The notes under the pieces were generated by a model. That model was not told the DNA's origin. It saw nothing but the letters and a program-made list of their open reading frames with translations, and did not search any database. Below, piece by piece: positions 25,728 to 33,505 of a DNA stretch of 64,000 nucleotides. Positions within the stretch are counted from its first letter, which is position 1. Every line of letters begins with the position of its first letter. The DNA lies in the NCBI RefSeq assembly GCF_008704495.1, contig NZ_CP023699.1:1116001-1180000 (forward strand), written 5' to 3'. The DNA comes from Streptomyces kanamyceticus (GTDB lineage: Bacteria; Actinomycetota; Actinomycetes; Streptomycetales; Streptomycetaceae). The translations under genes were made by a program, and so were the position numbers.

Positions 25728-25797
25728 GGCGCGGGGCTGCGACATTTGCGGCTCCGCCGCGTGGGCGCGACAAGCCACGACGAACCCGCACCGGAAA
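25728..25797. repeat. Streptomyces GC-rich intergenic repeat before lacI
   Basis: The stretch with GCGCGGGGCTGCGACATTTG, then CGGCTCCGCCGCGTGGGCGC and GACAAGCCACGACG, matches a repeat that I recognise from many Streptomyces genomes, usually just upstream of genes. It ends about 10 bases before the lacI start codon, so it would be part of the lacI leader. Confidence 0.7.
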
Positions 25798-25807
25798 GAG
25801 ACGGAAC

Positions 25808-26899
25808 ATGGCAGACGCAACAACGGAGGGCACGGAACCGACACGTCGCCGACGGGCAACGATCACCGACGTCGCGGCGCGAGCCAACGTCTCGTCAGCC
25901 ACCGTCTCGCGGGTGCTCAACGGCAACTACCCCGTGGCAGGCCCCACCCGGGCTCGCGTCCACGCGGCAGTGACCGAACTCGGCTACGTGGTCAACGCGC
26001 ACGCCCGCGCCCTCGCGGGCACCTCCAACCGCACGGTCGGCATCATCGTGCACGACGTCGTCGACCCGTTCTTCGCCCACATCGCCCGCGGCGTGGAACG
26101 GGCGGCCTCCGAGGCGGGGCGGCTCTGCATGGTCTGCTGCTCCCACGGCGACCCGCGGCGCGAACTCGCCTTCGTCGACCTCCTTCACGAGCAGCGCGCG
26201 GACGCGGTCGTCCTGGTCGGCGGCGCGCACCAGGACCGTGCGTACGCCCGTGAAGTCGCCCGCAGGGCACGGAGCCTGCACGCGGGCGGGGCCAGGCTCG
26301 TCCTGTGCGGCAGGCCGTCGGTGGGGCGCGACGTGCCGACGCTGTCGGTGGAGTACGACAACGAGGGCGGCGCGTTCGCCCTCACCGACCACCTGCTCAC
26401 GCAGGGGCACGAGCGCGTCCTCTACCTGGGCGGCCCGCCGAACCTCTCCACCACCCACGACCGGCTCGCCGGGCACCGCAGGGCGCTGGCGCTGCGCGGC
26501 CTGCCCGCGGCCCCCGAACTGGTGCACACCGGGGCGTTCAGCCCGGCCTTCGGCCATCGCAGACTGGCCGAACTCCTCGCCTCGGGGCTGGAGTTCAGCG
26601 CGGTCTTCGCGGCGAACGACATGGTGGCGATCGGGGCGCTGGGGGCCATCGAGGAGGCCGGGCTGCGCGTGCCCGACGACATCTCGCTGGTCGGGTACGA
26701 CGACGTGCCCGCGGCGGCGACCCTGCGGCCCCGGCTCACCACCGTGCACGTACCGCTGGAGGAGATGGGCCGGCAGGCGGTGCGCAGCGCGGTGCCCGAC
26801 GCGGAGTCCGACGCGTGGCGGCCGCCGGTCGACGGCGGGGTGCGGCTCGGCACGCACATCGTCGTACGCGACTCGGTGGCGGCACGTTCGCCCTCGTGA
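25808..26899 (+). CDS. LacI-family transcriptional regulator
   Basis: At 363 residues, it has an N-terminal LacI helix-turn-helix (TITDVAARANVSSATVSRVLNG, about 19-40), a hinge helix (NAHARALAG) and a periplasmic-binding-protein-like sugar-sensing domain (about 75-355, with FFAHIARGVERAA, AVFAANDMVAIGAL and VGYDDVPAAATLRPRLTTV). Start ATG 25808 follows GGAAAGAGACGG. It lies between the divergent M1/beta-helix pair and the PL8/DUF2264 genes. Both sides carry GTAANCGCTTAC-like sites, so it likely represses the whole locus until a sugar released from the polymer binds. Confidence 0.92.
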   Translation: MADATTEGTEPTRRRRATITDVAARANVSSATVSRVLNGNYPVAGPTRARVHAAVTELGYVVNAHARALAGTSNRTVGIIVHDVVDPFFAHIARGVERAASEAGRLCMVCCSHGDPRRELAFVDLLHEQRADAVVLVGGAHQDRAYAREVARRARSLHAGGARLVLCGRPSVGRDVPTLSVEYDNEGGAFALTDHLLTQGHERVLYLGGPPNLSTTHDRLAGHRRALALRGLPAAPELVHTGAFSPAFGHRRLAELLASGLEFSAVFAANDMVAIGALGAIEEAGLRVPDDISLVGYDDVPAAATLRPRLTTVHVPLEEMGRQAVRSAVPDAESDAWRPPVDGGVRLGTHIVVRDSVAARSPS

Positions 26900-26913
26900 G
26901 ATCGCCTTCGATA

Positions 26914-27014
26914 GAAAGCGGTTTATGCAAGGCCAGGCGCGCGCACTCCCCTGGCAGGACAGAAAGAACGTAGAAAGATCCCGGACCCTCTTGCGCGTCA
27001 TAGCAACCGCTTAC
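26914..27014 (+). promoter_or_regulatory. putative LacI operators before the PL8 lyase gene
   Basis: GCAACCGCTTAC at 27003-27014 matches GTAANCGCTTAC in 11 of 12 positions, and GAAAGCGGTTTA at 26914-26925 is a weaker copy in the opposite orientation (TAAACCGCTTTC). Both lie in the 165-nt gap between lacI and the lyase gene. A clear -35/-10 pair was not found here. Confidence 0.5.
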
Positions 27015-27064
27015 ATGCTGTCGCGGGATCGCCTCGTGTGCCTCCGACACCTCTGGGAGTTCGC

Positions 27065-29515
27065 ATGCCCACTCCTGTCTCCGACTCCACCGGGCAGGGG
27101 CCAAGACGCCGCACGCTCCTCGTGGCGGGCGCGGCCGCCGTCGCCGTGTCGTCGGCCACGGGCGGTACGGCGTGGGGCGGCGCGCCCCGCGACGACGCGT
27201 ATGACGCCTCCTACGACACGTTGCTGGCCCGCGCCGCCGAACAGCTCACCGGCGGTGCCTTCGACGCGGCCGACCCTGACTTCGCCGCGGCCCTCACGGC
27301 CCTCGACACCCAGGCGTCGGACTGGTGGCGGCAGTTGGACCGCAGTACGGGCAGGACCGCGCTGTGGGCCGACCTCTCCCCCGCCACGGAGCCCGGCAAC
27401 TTCGGCCAGAGCTACACCCGGCTGCGCACCCTCGCCACCGCCTGGGCCACGCCGGGCACCTCGCTCAGCGACAGCGCGGAGACCGCCGACGCCCTCCTCG
27501 ACGCGCTGCGCTTCCTGCACTCCACCGCCTACCACCCCGGCCGCCCCGAGTCCGGCAACTGGTGGTTCTGGGAGATCGGCGCGCCCCGCGCCCTCATGGA
27601 CACCTGTGTCCTGCTCCGGGCACGGCTGCCCGCCGACGAATTGGCCGCCTACACCGCGGCCGTCGCGCGGTTCTGTCCGGATCCTGATCGCCGCACCAAC
27701 TCCCCCTCCCTCGCCGAGACCGGCGCCAACCGTGCCGACAAAGCCGTCATCGTGGCCCTGCGCGGACTGCTCGCCCGTGACGCGGCCACGGTGGCGCTCG
27801 CCCGCGACGGCCTCTCCGACATCAGGGACGGCGGCCGCAACAGCCTTTTCCAGTACGTCACTTCGGGCGACGGCTTCTACGAGGACGGTTCGTTCGTGCA
27901 GCACGGCTCCGTCGCGTACACGGGGACGTACGGCAGTGTCCTGCTCGGCGGCGTCGGCCAGCTCATCGCGCTGCTCGCGGACTCCGCCTGGGCGGTCACC
28001 GACCCCAAGACGTCCGTCCTGTACGAGGCGGTGGAGCGGACGTTCTCGCCCGTGGTCTTCGACGGGCTGATGATGGACGCCGTGCGCGGCCGGGCGATAT
28101 CCAGGGAGCGCGCCCGCGACCACGACGACGGGGCGGCGACGCTCTCCCACATCCTGAAGCTGGCCTCCGGCGCCCCCGCCCCGTACGCCGAACGCTGGCG
28201 CGCGCTCGCCAAGGGCTGGATCCGGCGCAACAAGGTCACCCCCTACCCCGGCCTGGTCGGCATCCCCGCGATCGCCCGAGCCAAGGCCGTCCTCGACGAC
28301 CCCGCCGTCCCAGCCGCGGACCGCATCACCGGGCACCACGCGTTCACCAGCATGGACCGGGTGGTGCACCGGCGGCCCGGCTGGGCGCTCGCCCTCTCGC
28401 TCTCCTCGAAGCGGATCGCCGCCTACGAGGCGGGCAACGGCGAGAACCTGCACGGCTGGTACACGGGCGACGGCATGAGCTATCTGTACGACGGCGACGA
28501 CCTCGGACAGTTCGGCGACGCCTTCTGGGCGACCGTCGATCCCTACCGCCTCCCGGGCACGACCGTGGACACCCGCGCGCGGGACGACATCGGCACCGGC
28601 GGCGGCACCGGGACGTACCGGCCCAAGAACGCCGTGGCGGGCGGCGCGGTCCTCGAAGGCCGGTACGGCGCGTCCGCCATGGAACTGCTCGCCGAGGGCA
28701 GCACCCTGCGGGCCCGCAAGGCGTGGTTCTGCCTCGACAACGCGGTCGTCGCACTCGGCGCGGGCATCGGAGCGAGCGAAGGACGCACGGTCGAGACGGT
28801 CGTCGAGAACCGCAATCTGCACCTCGGCGGGCCCGCGCGGCGGCTGACCGTGGACGGACGCGGGCAGCCGGGCCGTGACGGCTGGTCGGCGCGGTTCGAA
28901 AGGGCCCGGTGGGCCCATCTCGACGGCACCGGCGGATACGTCTTCCCCGACTTTCCCGGCCGGGCCGACGATCACGGCCTGCGCGCCCTGCGTGAGGAGC
29001 GCACGGGTGCCTGGCGCGACATCAACACTGGCGCGGACACGGGCGGCAGCGCCTCTCCGGTGACACGCCGCTATCTGACGCTCTGGTTCGACCACGGTGT
29101 CTCTCCGGTCGACGCCTCGTACGCGTACGTCCTGCTGCCCGGCGCGAGCGCTGCGGCGACGGCGGCGTGGGCGCGCACCCGGCCCGTGCGGGTCGTCGCC
29201 AACGACGTCGTTCAGGCCGTCGAGGCGCGGCGCGACGGGGTGCTGGCCGCGCACTTCTGGGGGCCCGGCCGCGTCGGAGGGCTCTCCGTCTCCGGGCCCG
29301 GAACGGTTCTTGTGCGGCGCTCGCACCGGGGGGTGTCCCTGGCCGTCGCCGACCCGGGGCGTACGGAGACTTCTCTCGCCGTCGAACTGCCGTTTCCGGT
29401 GCGGAAGGTGGTCCGTGCGGACGACACGGTGGCCGTGCGGCCGGGGCGGCGTCCTGTGGTCACCGTCCAGGTCGGCGGCTCCCGGGGTCGTACGCATGCC
29501 GCGGAGCTGGTCTGA
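27065..29515 (+). CDS. secreted polysaccharide lyase family 8 enzyme
   Basis: At 816 residues, it has a twin-arginine-like signal (GPRRRTLLVAGAAAVAV). The N-terminal alpha/alpha toroid and C-terminal beta-sandwich layout is that of PL8 hyaluronate/chondroitin/xanthan lyases. The catalytic trio is visible: Asn222 in TGANRADK, His280 in QHGSVAYTG and Tyr289 nine residues later in TGTYG. NGENLHGWYTGDG also fits the substrate cleft. It cleaves uronic-acid-containing polysaccharides by beta-elimination outside the cell; which polymer is open. ATG 27065 follows GGGAGTTCGC. Expression is probably controlled by the LacI protein encoded upstream. No unsaturated glucuronyl hydrolase or sugar importer is in the locus. 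Confidence 0.9.
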   Translation: MPTPVSDSTGQGPRRRTLLVAGAAAVAVSSATGGTAWGGAPRDDAYDASYDTLLARAAEQLTGGAFDAADPDFAAALTALDTQASDWWRQLDRSTGRTALWADLSPATEPGNFGQSYTRLRTLATAWATPGTSLSDSAETADALLDALRFLHSTAYHPGRPESGNWWFWEIGAPRALMDTCVLLRARLPADELAAYTAAVARFCPDPDRRTNSPSLAETGANRADKAVIVALRGLLARDAATVALARDGLSDIRDGGRNSLFQYVTSGDGFYEDGSFVQHGSVAYTGTYGSVLLGGVGQLIALLADSAWAVTDPKTSVLYEAVERTFSPVVFDGLMMDAVRGRAISRERARDHDDGAATLSHILKLASGAPAPYAERWRALAKGWIRRNKVTPYPGLVGIPAIARAKAVLDDPAVPAADRITGHHAFTSMDRVVHRRPGWALALSLSSKRIAAYEAGNGENLHGWYTGDGMSYLYDGDDLGQFGDAFWATVDPYRLPGTTVDTRARDDIGTGGGTGTYRPKNAVAGGAVLEGRYGASAMELLAEGSTLRARKAWFCLDNAVVALGAGIGASEGRTVETVVENRNLHLGGPARRLTVDGRGQPGRDGWSARFERARWAHLDGTGGYVFPDFPGRADDHGLRALREERTGAWRDINTGADTGGSASPVTRRYLTLWFDHGVSPVDASYAYVLLPGASAAATAAWARTRPVRVVANDVVQAVEARRDGVLAAHFWGPGRVGGLSVSGPGTVLVRRSHRGVSLAVADPGRTETSLAVELPFPVRKVVRADDTVAVRPGRRPVVTVQVGGSRGRTHAAELV

Positions 29516-29602
29516 ATACCACCGCCCGGCGCCGTCGACGCGAGCACCTACCGCGCATAGGGTCACCCGACCCGCATCACCCCGCAAGGAGTTACGGACC
29601 CC

Positions 29603-31486
29603 ATGCCCGCACCGCACCTGCACCTGCCGCCCACCGACCGCGTCCTGTCCCCGCTCACCGGCTGGACCAGGGCGCACTGGGAGGCGCTCGCCGACCGGCA
29701 GTTGGCCGCACTCGTCCCCTACGCGACACCGGGCTTCGCGCAGTACCGCCTGCCGGGACGCAACAGCTGGTCGGGGGTCGTGTCGGACGGCCTCGAAGGG
29801 TACGCACGGTCATTCCTCCTCGTCTCGTTCCGGATCGCCGGAGCGGGCGGCGAGGTGGATCCCCGCCTCGTAGAACGCTACGCGCGGGGTCTGACAACGG
29901 GCACGGACCGCGATAGCGGCGAGGCGTGGCCCGAACTCACCGACTGCTCCCAGCAGATGGTGGAGGCCGCCTCGATCGCCATCGGGCTGCACGAGACCCG
30001 CCCCTGGATCTGGGACAAGCTCGATACGCGGGTCCAGGAGCGGGTGGTCGACTGGTTCTCCGGGTTCGTCGGCGGCAAGACCTGGGACAACAACTGGCGG
30101 CTCTTCCAGGTGGTCTCGGAGCAGTTCCTCGCCTCGGTCGGCGCCCCGTACAGCCAGTCGGACATCGACGGCGGCCTGGACCGCATCGAGGACTGGTACC
30201 GCGGCGACGGCTGGTACAGCGACGGCGACGGACGCAACTTCGACTACTACATCGGCTGGGCGATGCACCTGTACCCGCTGCTGTGGGCGCGCATGGCCGG
30301 TACGGACGACGGCGGCCGCGGCGAGGTCTACCGCGAGCGTCTCACCCAGTTCCTCACCACCTACCCGCACTTCTTCGGCGGCGACGGCGCCCCCGTCCAC
30401 CAGGGCCGGTCCCTGACGTACCGGTTCGCCGCCGCGGCGCCCGTGTGGATGGGCGCCCTCGCGGAGTGCACCCCGCTCGCGCCGGGACTGACCCGGCGGC
30501 TCGCCTCCGGCACGGCACGGCACTTCGTGGAGCGCGGCGTCCCCGACGAGCGGGGTCTGCTGCCGCTCGGCTGGTACGGCACGTTCCTCTCCACCACCCA
30601 GGCGTACTCGGGCCCGGCATCGCCGTACTGGGCGAGCAAGGGCTTCCTCGGCCTGCTGCTCCCCGCCGACCACCCGGTGTGGACCGCGCGCGAAGTGCCG
30701 CTGCCCGTCGAGGAGTCCGACCGTTACACGGCGCTCCCCCAGCCGGGCTGGCTCCTTCACGGCACGCGGCACGACGGCATCGTCCGCCTGGTCAACCACG
30801 GCAGCGACCACAATCCCCTCGAAGGCCCCGCCCAGGACGACCCGCACTACGCCAAGTTCGCCTACTCCACGGCGACCGCCCCGGAGACGGCCACGCGCGC
30901 GTGGGAGCGCGCCGTGGACGGCCACTTCGCCCTCGTCGCACCGGACGGCACCGCCTCGCGCCGCCGCCGCATCCACCCGCTGACCTGCGAGGGCCGCATC
31001 GCGTCTTCCCGGCACGACGCACAACTTCCGCACCAGGACGGCGAGTTTCCCATCCGGACGACCAGCGCGCTGCACGGTCCGTGGGAGATCCGCGTACACC
31101 GCGTGCGGGCCCCCGCGGAGCTCGCCGTCCGCGAGGGCGGGCACCCGGTGGCCGACGCGACGCGGCCGCACGCCGAACTCGGCCCCGGCTGGGCCCTGAC
31201 GCGTACGGAGTCGGGGCTGACCAGCGCCGTGGTCGCGCTGCACGGCTGGGACGAACAGGCCGGGATCGCCCGCGAGGTGGCGGCCAACGCGTACGGACCG
31301 CACTCGGCGACCCCGTTCCTGTCGTGCGCCGCCCGCCCCGGCGCCGACAGCGTGCACGTCACGCTCGTCGCGCTGTCCGGTGACACGGTCGAGCCGCAGG
31401 CGCTGCGCGACTCCGTCAGCTGCGCCGTCGACGACGACGGCGACGTCCGTGTCCGCTTCCCCGACGGGGCCGAACTGCGCCTGTGA
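29603..31486 (+). CDS. DUF2264 domain-containing protein
   Basis: This 627-residue protein matches the DUF2264 family. The N-terminal two thirds form an alpha/alpha-barrel-like region rich in aromatic and acidic patches (KTWDNNWRLFQVVSEQFLAS, DWYRGDGWYSDGDGRNFDYY, YWASKGFLGLLLP), and the remainder is a beta-rich C-terminal domain. The fold resembles glycoside hydrolases and lyases, and members occur in carbohydrate loci. No signal peptide is visible, so it should act in the cytosol, possibly on oligosaccharides released by the PL8 lyase encoded 87 nt upstream. The biochemical activity is not known to me. ATG 29603 follows AAGGAG. Confidence 0.85.
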   Translation: MPAPHLHLPPTDRVLSPLTGWTRAHWEALADRQLAALVPYATPGFAQYRLPGRNSWSGVVSDGLEGYARSFLLVSFRIAGAGGEVDPRLVERYARGLTTGTDRDSGEAWPELTDCSQQMVEAASIAIGLHETRPWIWDKLDTRVQERVVDWFSGFVGGKTWDNNWRLFQVVSEQFLASVGAPYSQSDIDGGLDRIEDWYRGDGWYSDGDGRNFDYYIGWAMHLYPLLWARMAGTDDGGRGEVYRERLTQFLTTYPHFFGGDGAPVHQGRSLTYRFAAAAPVWMGALAECTPLAPGLTRRLASGTARHFVERGVPDERGLLPLGWYGTFLSTTQAYSGPASPYWASKGFLGLLLPADHPVWTAREVPLPVEESDRYTALPQPGWLLHGTRHDGIVRLVNHGSDHNPLEGPAQDDPHYAKFAYSTATAPETATRAWERAVDGHFALVAPDGTASRRRRIHPLTCEGRIASSRHDAQLPHQDGEFPIRTTSALHGPWEIRVHRVRAPAELAVREGGHPVADATRPHAELGPGWALTRTESGLTSAVVALHGWDEQAGIAREVAANAYGPHSATPFLSCAARPGADSVHVTLVALSGDTVEPQALRDSVSCAVDDDGDVRVRFPDGAELRL

Positions 31487-31492
31487 GCACGG

Positions 31493-32026
31493 TCAGATCC
31501 CGCCGTCCTCACGGCGGTGGATCTGTCCGACGAGATCGGCGGCCATCGTCTTGATCGTGTCGAGTCCGGCCCGCCCCCAGGGCCGCGGCTCGACGTCGAC
31601 GACACAGACCGTGCCGAGCACCACGCCCGTACGGTCGATGAGCGGTGCCCCCAGATAGGAGCGGATGCCGACCTCGTCCACCACGGGATTGCCCGCGAAC
31701 CGCGGATAGTCGCGGACGTCCTCCAGGACGAGGGCCTTGCGGCGCGCCACCACGTGCGGGCAGTAGCCGTGGTCGCGGGCCATGAACCGGCAGTCGTCCC
31801 CGACCGGGCCCTGGGGGGTGTGCAGGCCCGCGAAGAACTGCCGGTCCTCGCCGAGGAAGTTGACCATGGAGTAGGGCGCCCCGGTCAGCTCGGCGAGCCG
31901 GTCGGCGAACCGGTCGAGGGCCGGGTCCGGACGCTGTCCGAGCCCGAGACCGCGCAACCGCCGCACCCGCGCGGGTGCCTCCTTGTCGACGGGGGTGAGT
32001 AACAGGTGCGCGGTCGGGTCGTACAT
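31493..32026 (-). CDS. GAF-domain protein at the end of the conservon
   Basis: This 177-residue protein consists of one GAF domain (about 35-170, with ELTGAPYSMVNFLGEDRQFF, FMARDHGYCPHVVARRKALV and SYLGAPLIDRTGVVLGTVCV). GAF domains bind small molecules such as cyclic nucleotides, haem or flavonoids; the ligand here is unknown. ATG 32026 overlaps the GTPase stop by one base (TGATG), so it is the last member of the conservon operon. The place is taken by a cytochrome P450 in several other conservons. It converges on the DUF2264 gene with a 6-nt gap. Confidence 0.87.
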   Translation of the reverse strand: MYDPTAHLLLTPVDKEAPARVRRLRGLGLGQRPDPALDRFADRLAELTGAPYSMVNFLGEDRQFFAGLHTPQGPVGDDCRFMARDHGYCPHVVARRKALVLEDVRDYPRFAGNPVVDEVGIRSYLGAPLIDRTGVVLGTVCVVDVEPRPWGRAGLDTIKTMAADLVGQIHRREDGGI

Positions 32027-32619
32027 CACGTGTGTGCTCCATAGCTCGGCGCGGGGGCATGGTTGAGCAGGTGCTTGACGAGGGTCAGGAGCGTCTGGAT
32101 CCCGGAGCTGGAGATCCGCGCGTCGCAGCGCACCACGGGCACGTGGGGGTCGAGGTCGATGGCGGAGCGGACCTCGTCGGGCTCGTAGCGGTGGGCGCCG
32201 TCGAACTCGTTGATCGCCACGATGAAGCCCATGCCGCGCTGTTCGAAGAAGTCCACGGCGGCGAAGCAGTCCTCGAGGCGCCGTGTGTCGGCGAGCACCA
32301 CCGCGCCGAGCGCGCCTTCGGAGAGCTCGTCCCACATGAACCAGAAGCGCTCCTGGCCGGGCGTGCCGAAGAGGTACAGCACGTGCTGCGGGTCGAGCGT
32401 GATCCGTCCAAAGTCCATGGCGACGGTCGTCGTGGTCTTGTTCTCCACGCCCGAAAGGTCGTCGGTGGCCTCGCTGACCGTGGTGAGCAACTCCTCCGTG
32501 CTCAGCGGCGCGATCTCGCTGACCGCGCCCACGAAGGTCGTCTTGCCGACCCCGAAGCCACCGGCGACCAAGATTTTCAGTGCGGTGGGGAAGGGGTCAG
32601 AGCTGTCGTCGTAATCCAT
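32026..32619 (-). CDS. cvnD: conservon GTPase (CvnD-type)
   Basis: This is a 197-residue Ras-like/MglA-type small GTPase. The P-loop is GGFGVGKTT, the G3 equivalent is LFGTPGQERFWFMW and the specificity motif is NEFD. In conservons the GTPase works with a roadblock protein and a membrane sensor kinase in a G-protein-like complex at the membrane. Its start overlaps the end of the DUF742 gene by 23 nt, a spacing typical of conservons. Confidence 0.93.
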   Translation of the reverse strand: MDYDDSSDPFPTALKILVAGGFGVGKTTFVGAVSEIAPLSTEELLTTVSEATDDLSGVENKTTTTVAMDFGRITLDPQHVLYLFGTPGQERFWFMWDELSEGALGAVVLADTRRLEDCFAAVDFFEQRGMGFIVAINEFDGAHRYEPDEVRSAIDLDPHVPVVRCDARISSSGIQTLLTLVKHLLNHAPAPSYGAHT

Positions 32620-32968
32620 CGAGCACTGCCTCCAACAAGGACCGGTCAGTGGGGTTGTGGTAGAAGTCCGGAGCCTTCGTGGTGAGGGCCCCGCAGTCGA
32701 TGAGATCCGAGAGGATCACTTTGGTGACGACCGCGGGCAGTTTCAGCTGCGCCGCGATCTCGGCGACCGATCTGGGCGCCTCGCACAGACCTATGGCCGT
32801 GGTGTGTTCGGGTCCGAGGTAGCCGATGGGGGCCGCCCCGGTGGCCATCACCTGGGAGAGCAGGTCGAGTTGGCTGGTCGGCCTGGTCCGCCCGTTGCTG
32901 ACCGTGTAGGGGCGGACGAGCCGCCCCGCGGCGTCGTCGAGCCAGGGCCCGTCGTGCGGGGCCGCCAT
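32597..32968 (-). CDS. cvnC: conservon DUF742 protein (CvnC-type)
   Basis: At 123 residues, it matches DUF742, with RLVRPYTVSNGRTRPT, SVAEIAAQLKLPAVVTKVILSDL and a C-terminal LLEAVLDGLRRQ. The central part looks like a winged helix. In conservons this protein is an adaptor of unknown mechanism between the sensor kinase and the GTPase. It starts 2 nt after the stop of the roadblock gene and overlaps the GTPase gene. Confidence 0.92.
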   Translation of the reverse strand: MAAPHDGPWLDDAAGRLVRPYTVSNGRTRPTSQLDLLSQVMATGAAPIGYLGPEHTTAIGLCEAPRSVAEIAAQLKLPAVVTKVILSDLIDCGALTTKAPDFYHNPTDRSLLEAVLDGLRRQL

Positions 32969-32970
32969 GC

Positions 32971-33405
32971 TCAGTTCCTCATCGGAGCGGGTTCCCCGGC
33001 GGGCTGCCGGGGCGCGGTGATCAGGTACGGGCGCACGCTCTTGACCAGCATCGCCATCTCGTACCCGAGGACGGCCGCGTCCGCGTCCCGGCCCGCGAGC
33101 ACGGCGAGACAGGTACCCGAGCCCGCGGTGGAGACGAACAGGAGGGTGGAGTCCAGCTCCACGACGACCTGGCGGACGTCCCCGCCGTCCCCGAAGCGGA
33201 TGCCCGCGCTGCGTCCCAGCGAGTAGAGCCCCGAGGCGAGGGCCGCCATGTGGTCGGCGCTGTCCTGGTCGAGGCCGTGCACCGACTTCACGAGTCCGTC
33301 GGAGGAGAGCAGAACGGCGCTGTGGGTGTGCGGCACGCGCTGGACGAGGCCGCTCATCAGCCAGTCGAGATCGGATACATGGCCGGTCGGCACATCGCTC
33401 GCCAT
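32971..33405 (-). CDS. cvnB: conservon roadblock/LC7 protein (CvnB-type)
   Basis: At 144 residues, it has the roadblock/LC7 fold, with LDWLMSGLVQRVPHTHSAVLLSSDGL near the start and VVVELDSTLLFVSTAGSGTCLAVLAG in the middle. Roadblock proteins regulate MglA/Ras-like GTPases, here the conservon GTPase encoded two genes downstream. ATG 33405 follows AAGGAG. Confidence 0.92.
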   Translation of the reverse strand: MASDVPTGHVSDLDWLMSGLVQRVPHTHSAVLLSSDGLVKSVHGLDQDSADHMAALASGLYSLGRSAGIRFGDGGDVRQVVVELDSTLLFVSTAGSGTCLAVLAGRDADAAVLGYEMAMLVKSVRPYLITAPRQPAGEPAPMRN

Positions 33406-33505
33406 GGTGGATCGACTCCTTGGGGGTACGAACGTACGTAGGTCTGCGTCGGCGCTCCGCCTCGGCAGCAGTGGTGGGGGGTGATCGGGCGTGGTGGTGC
33501 GCGGG

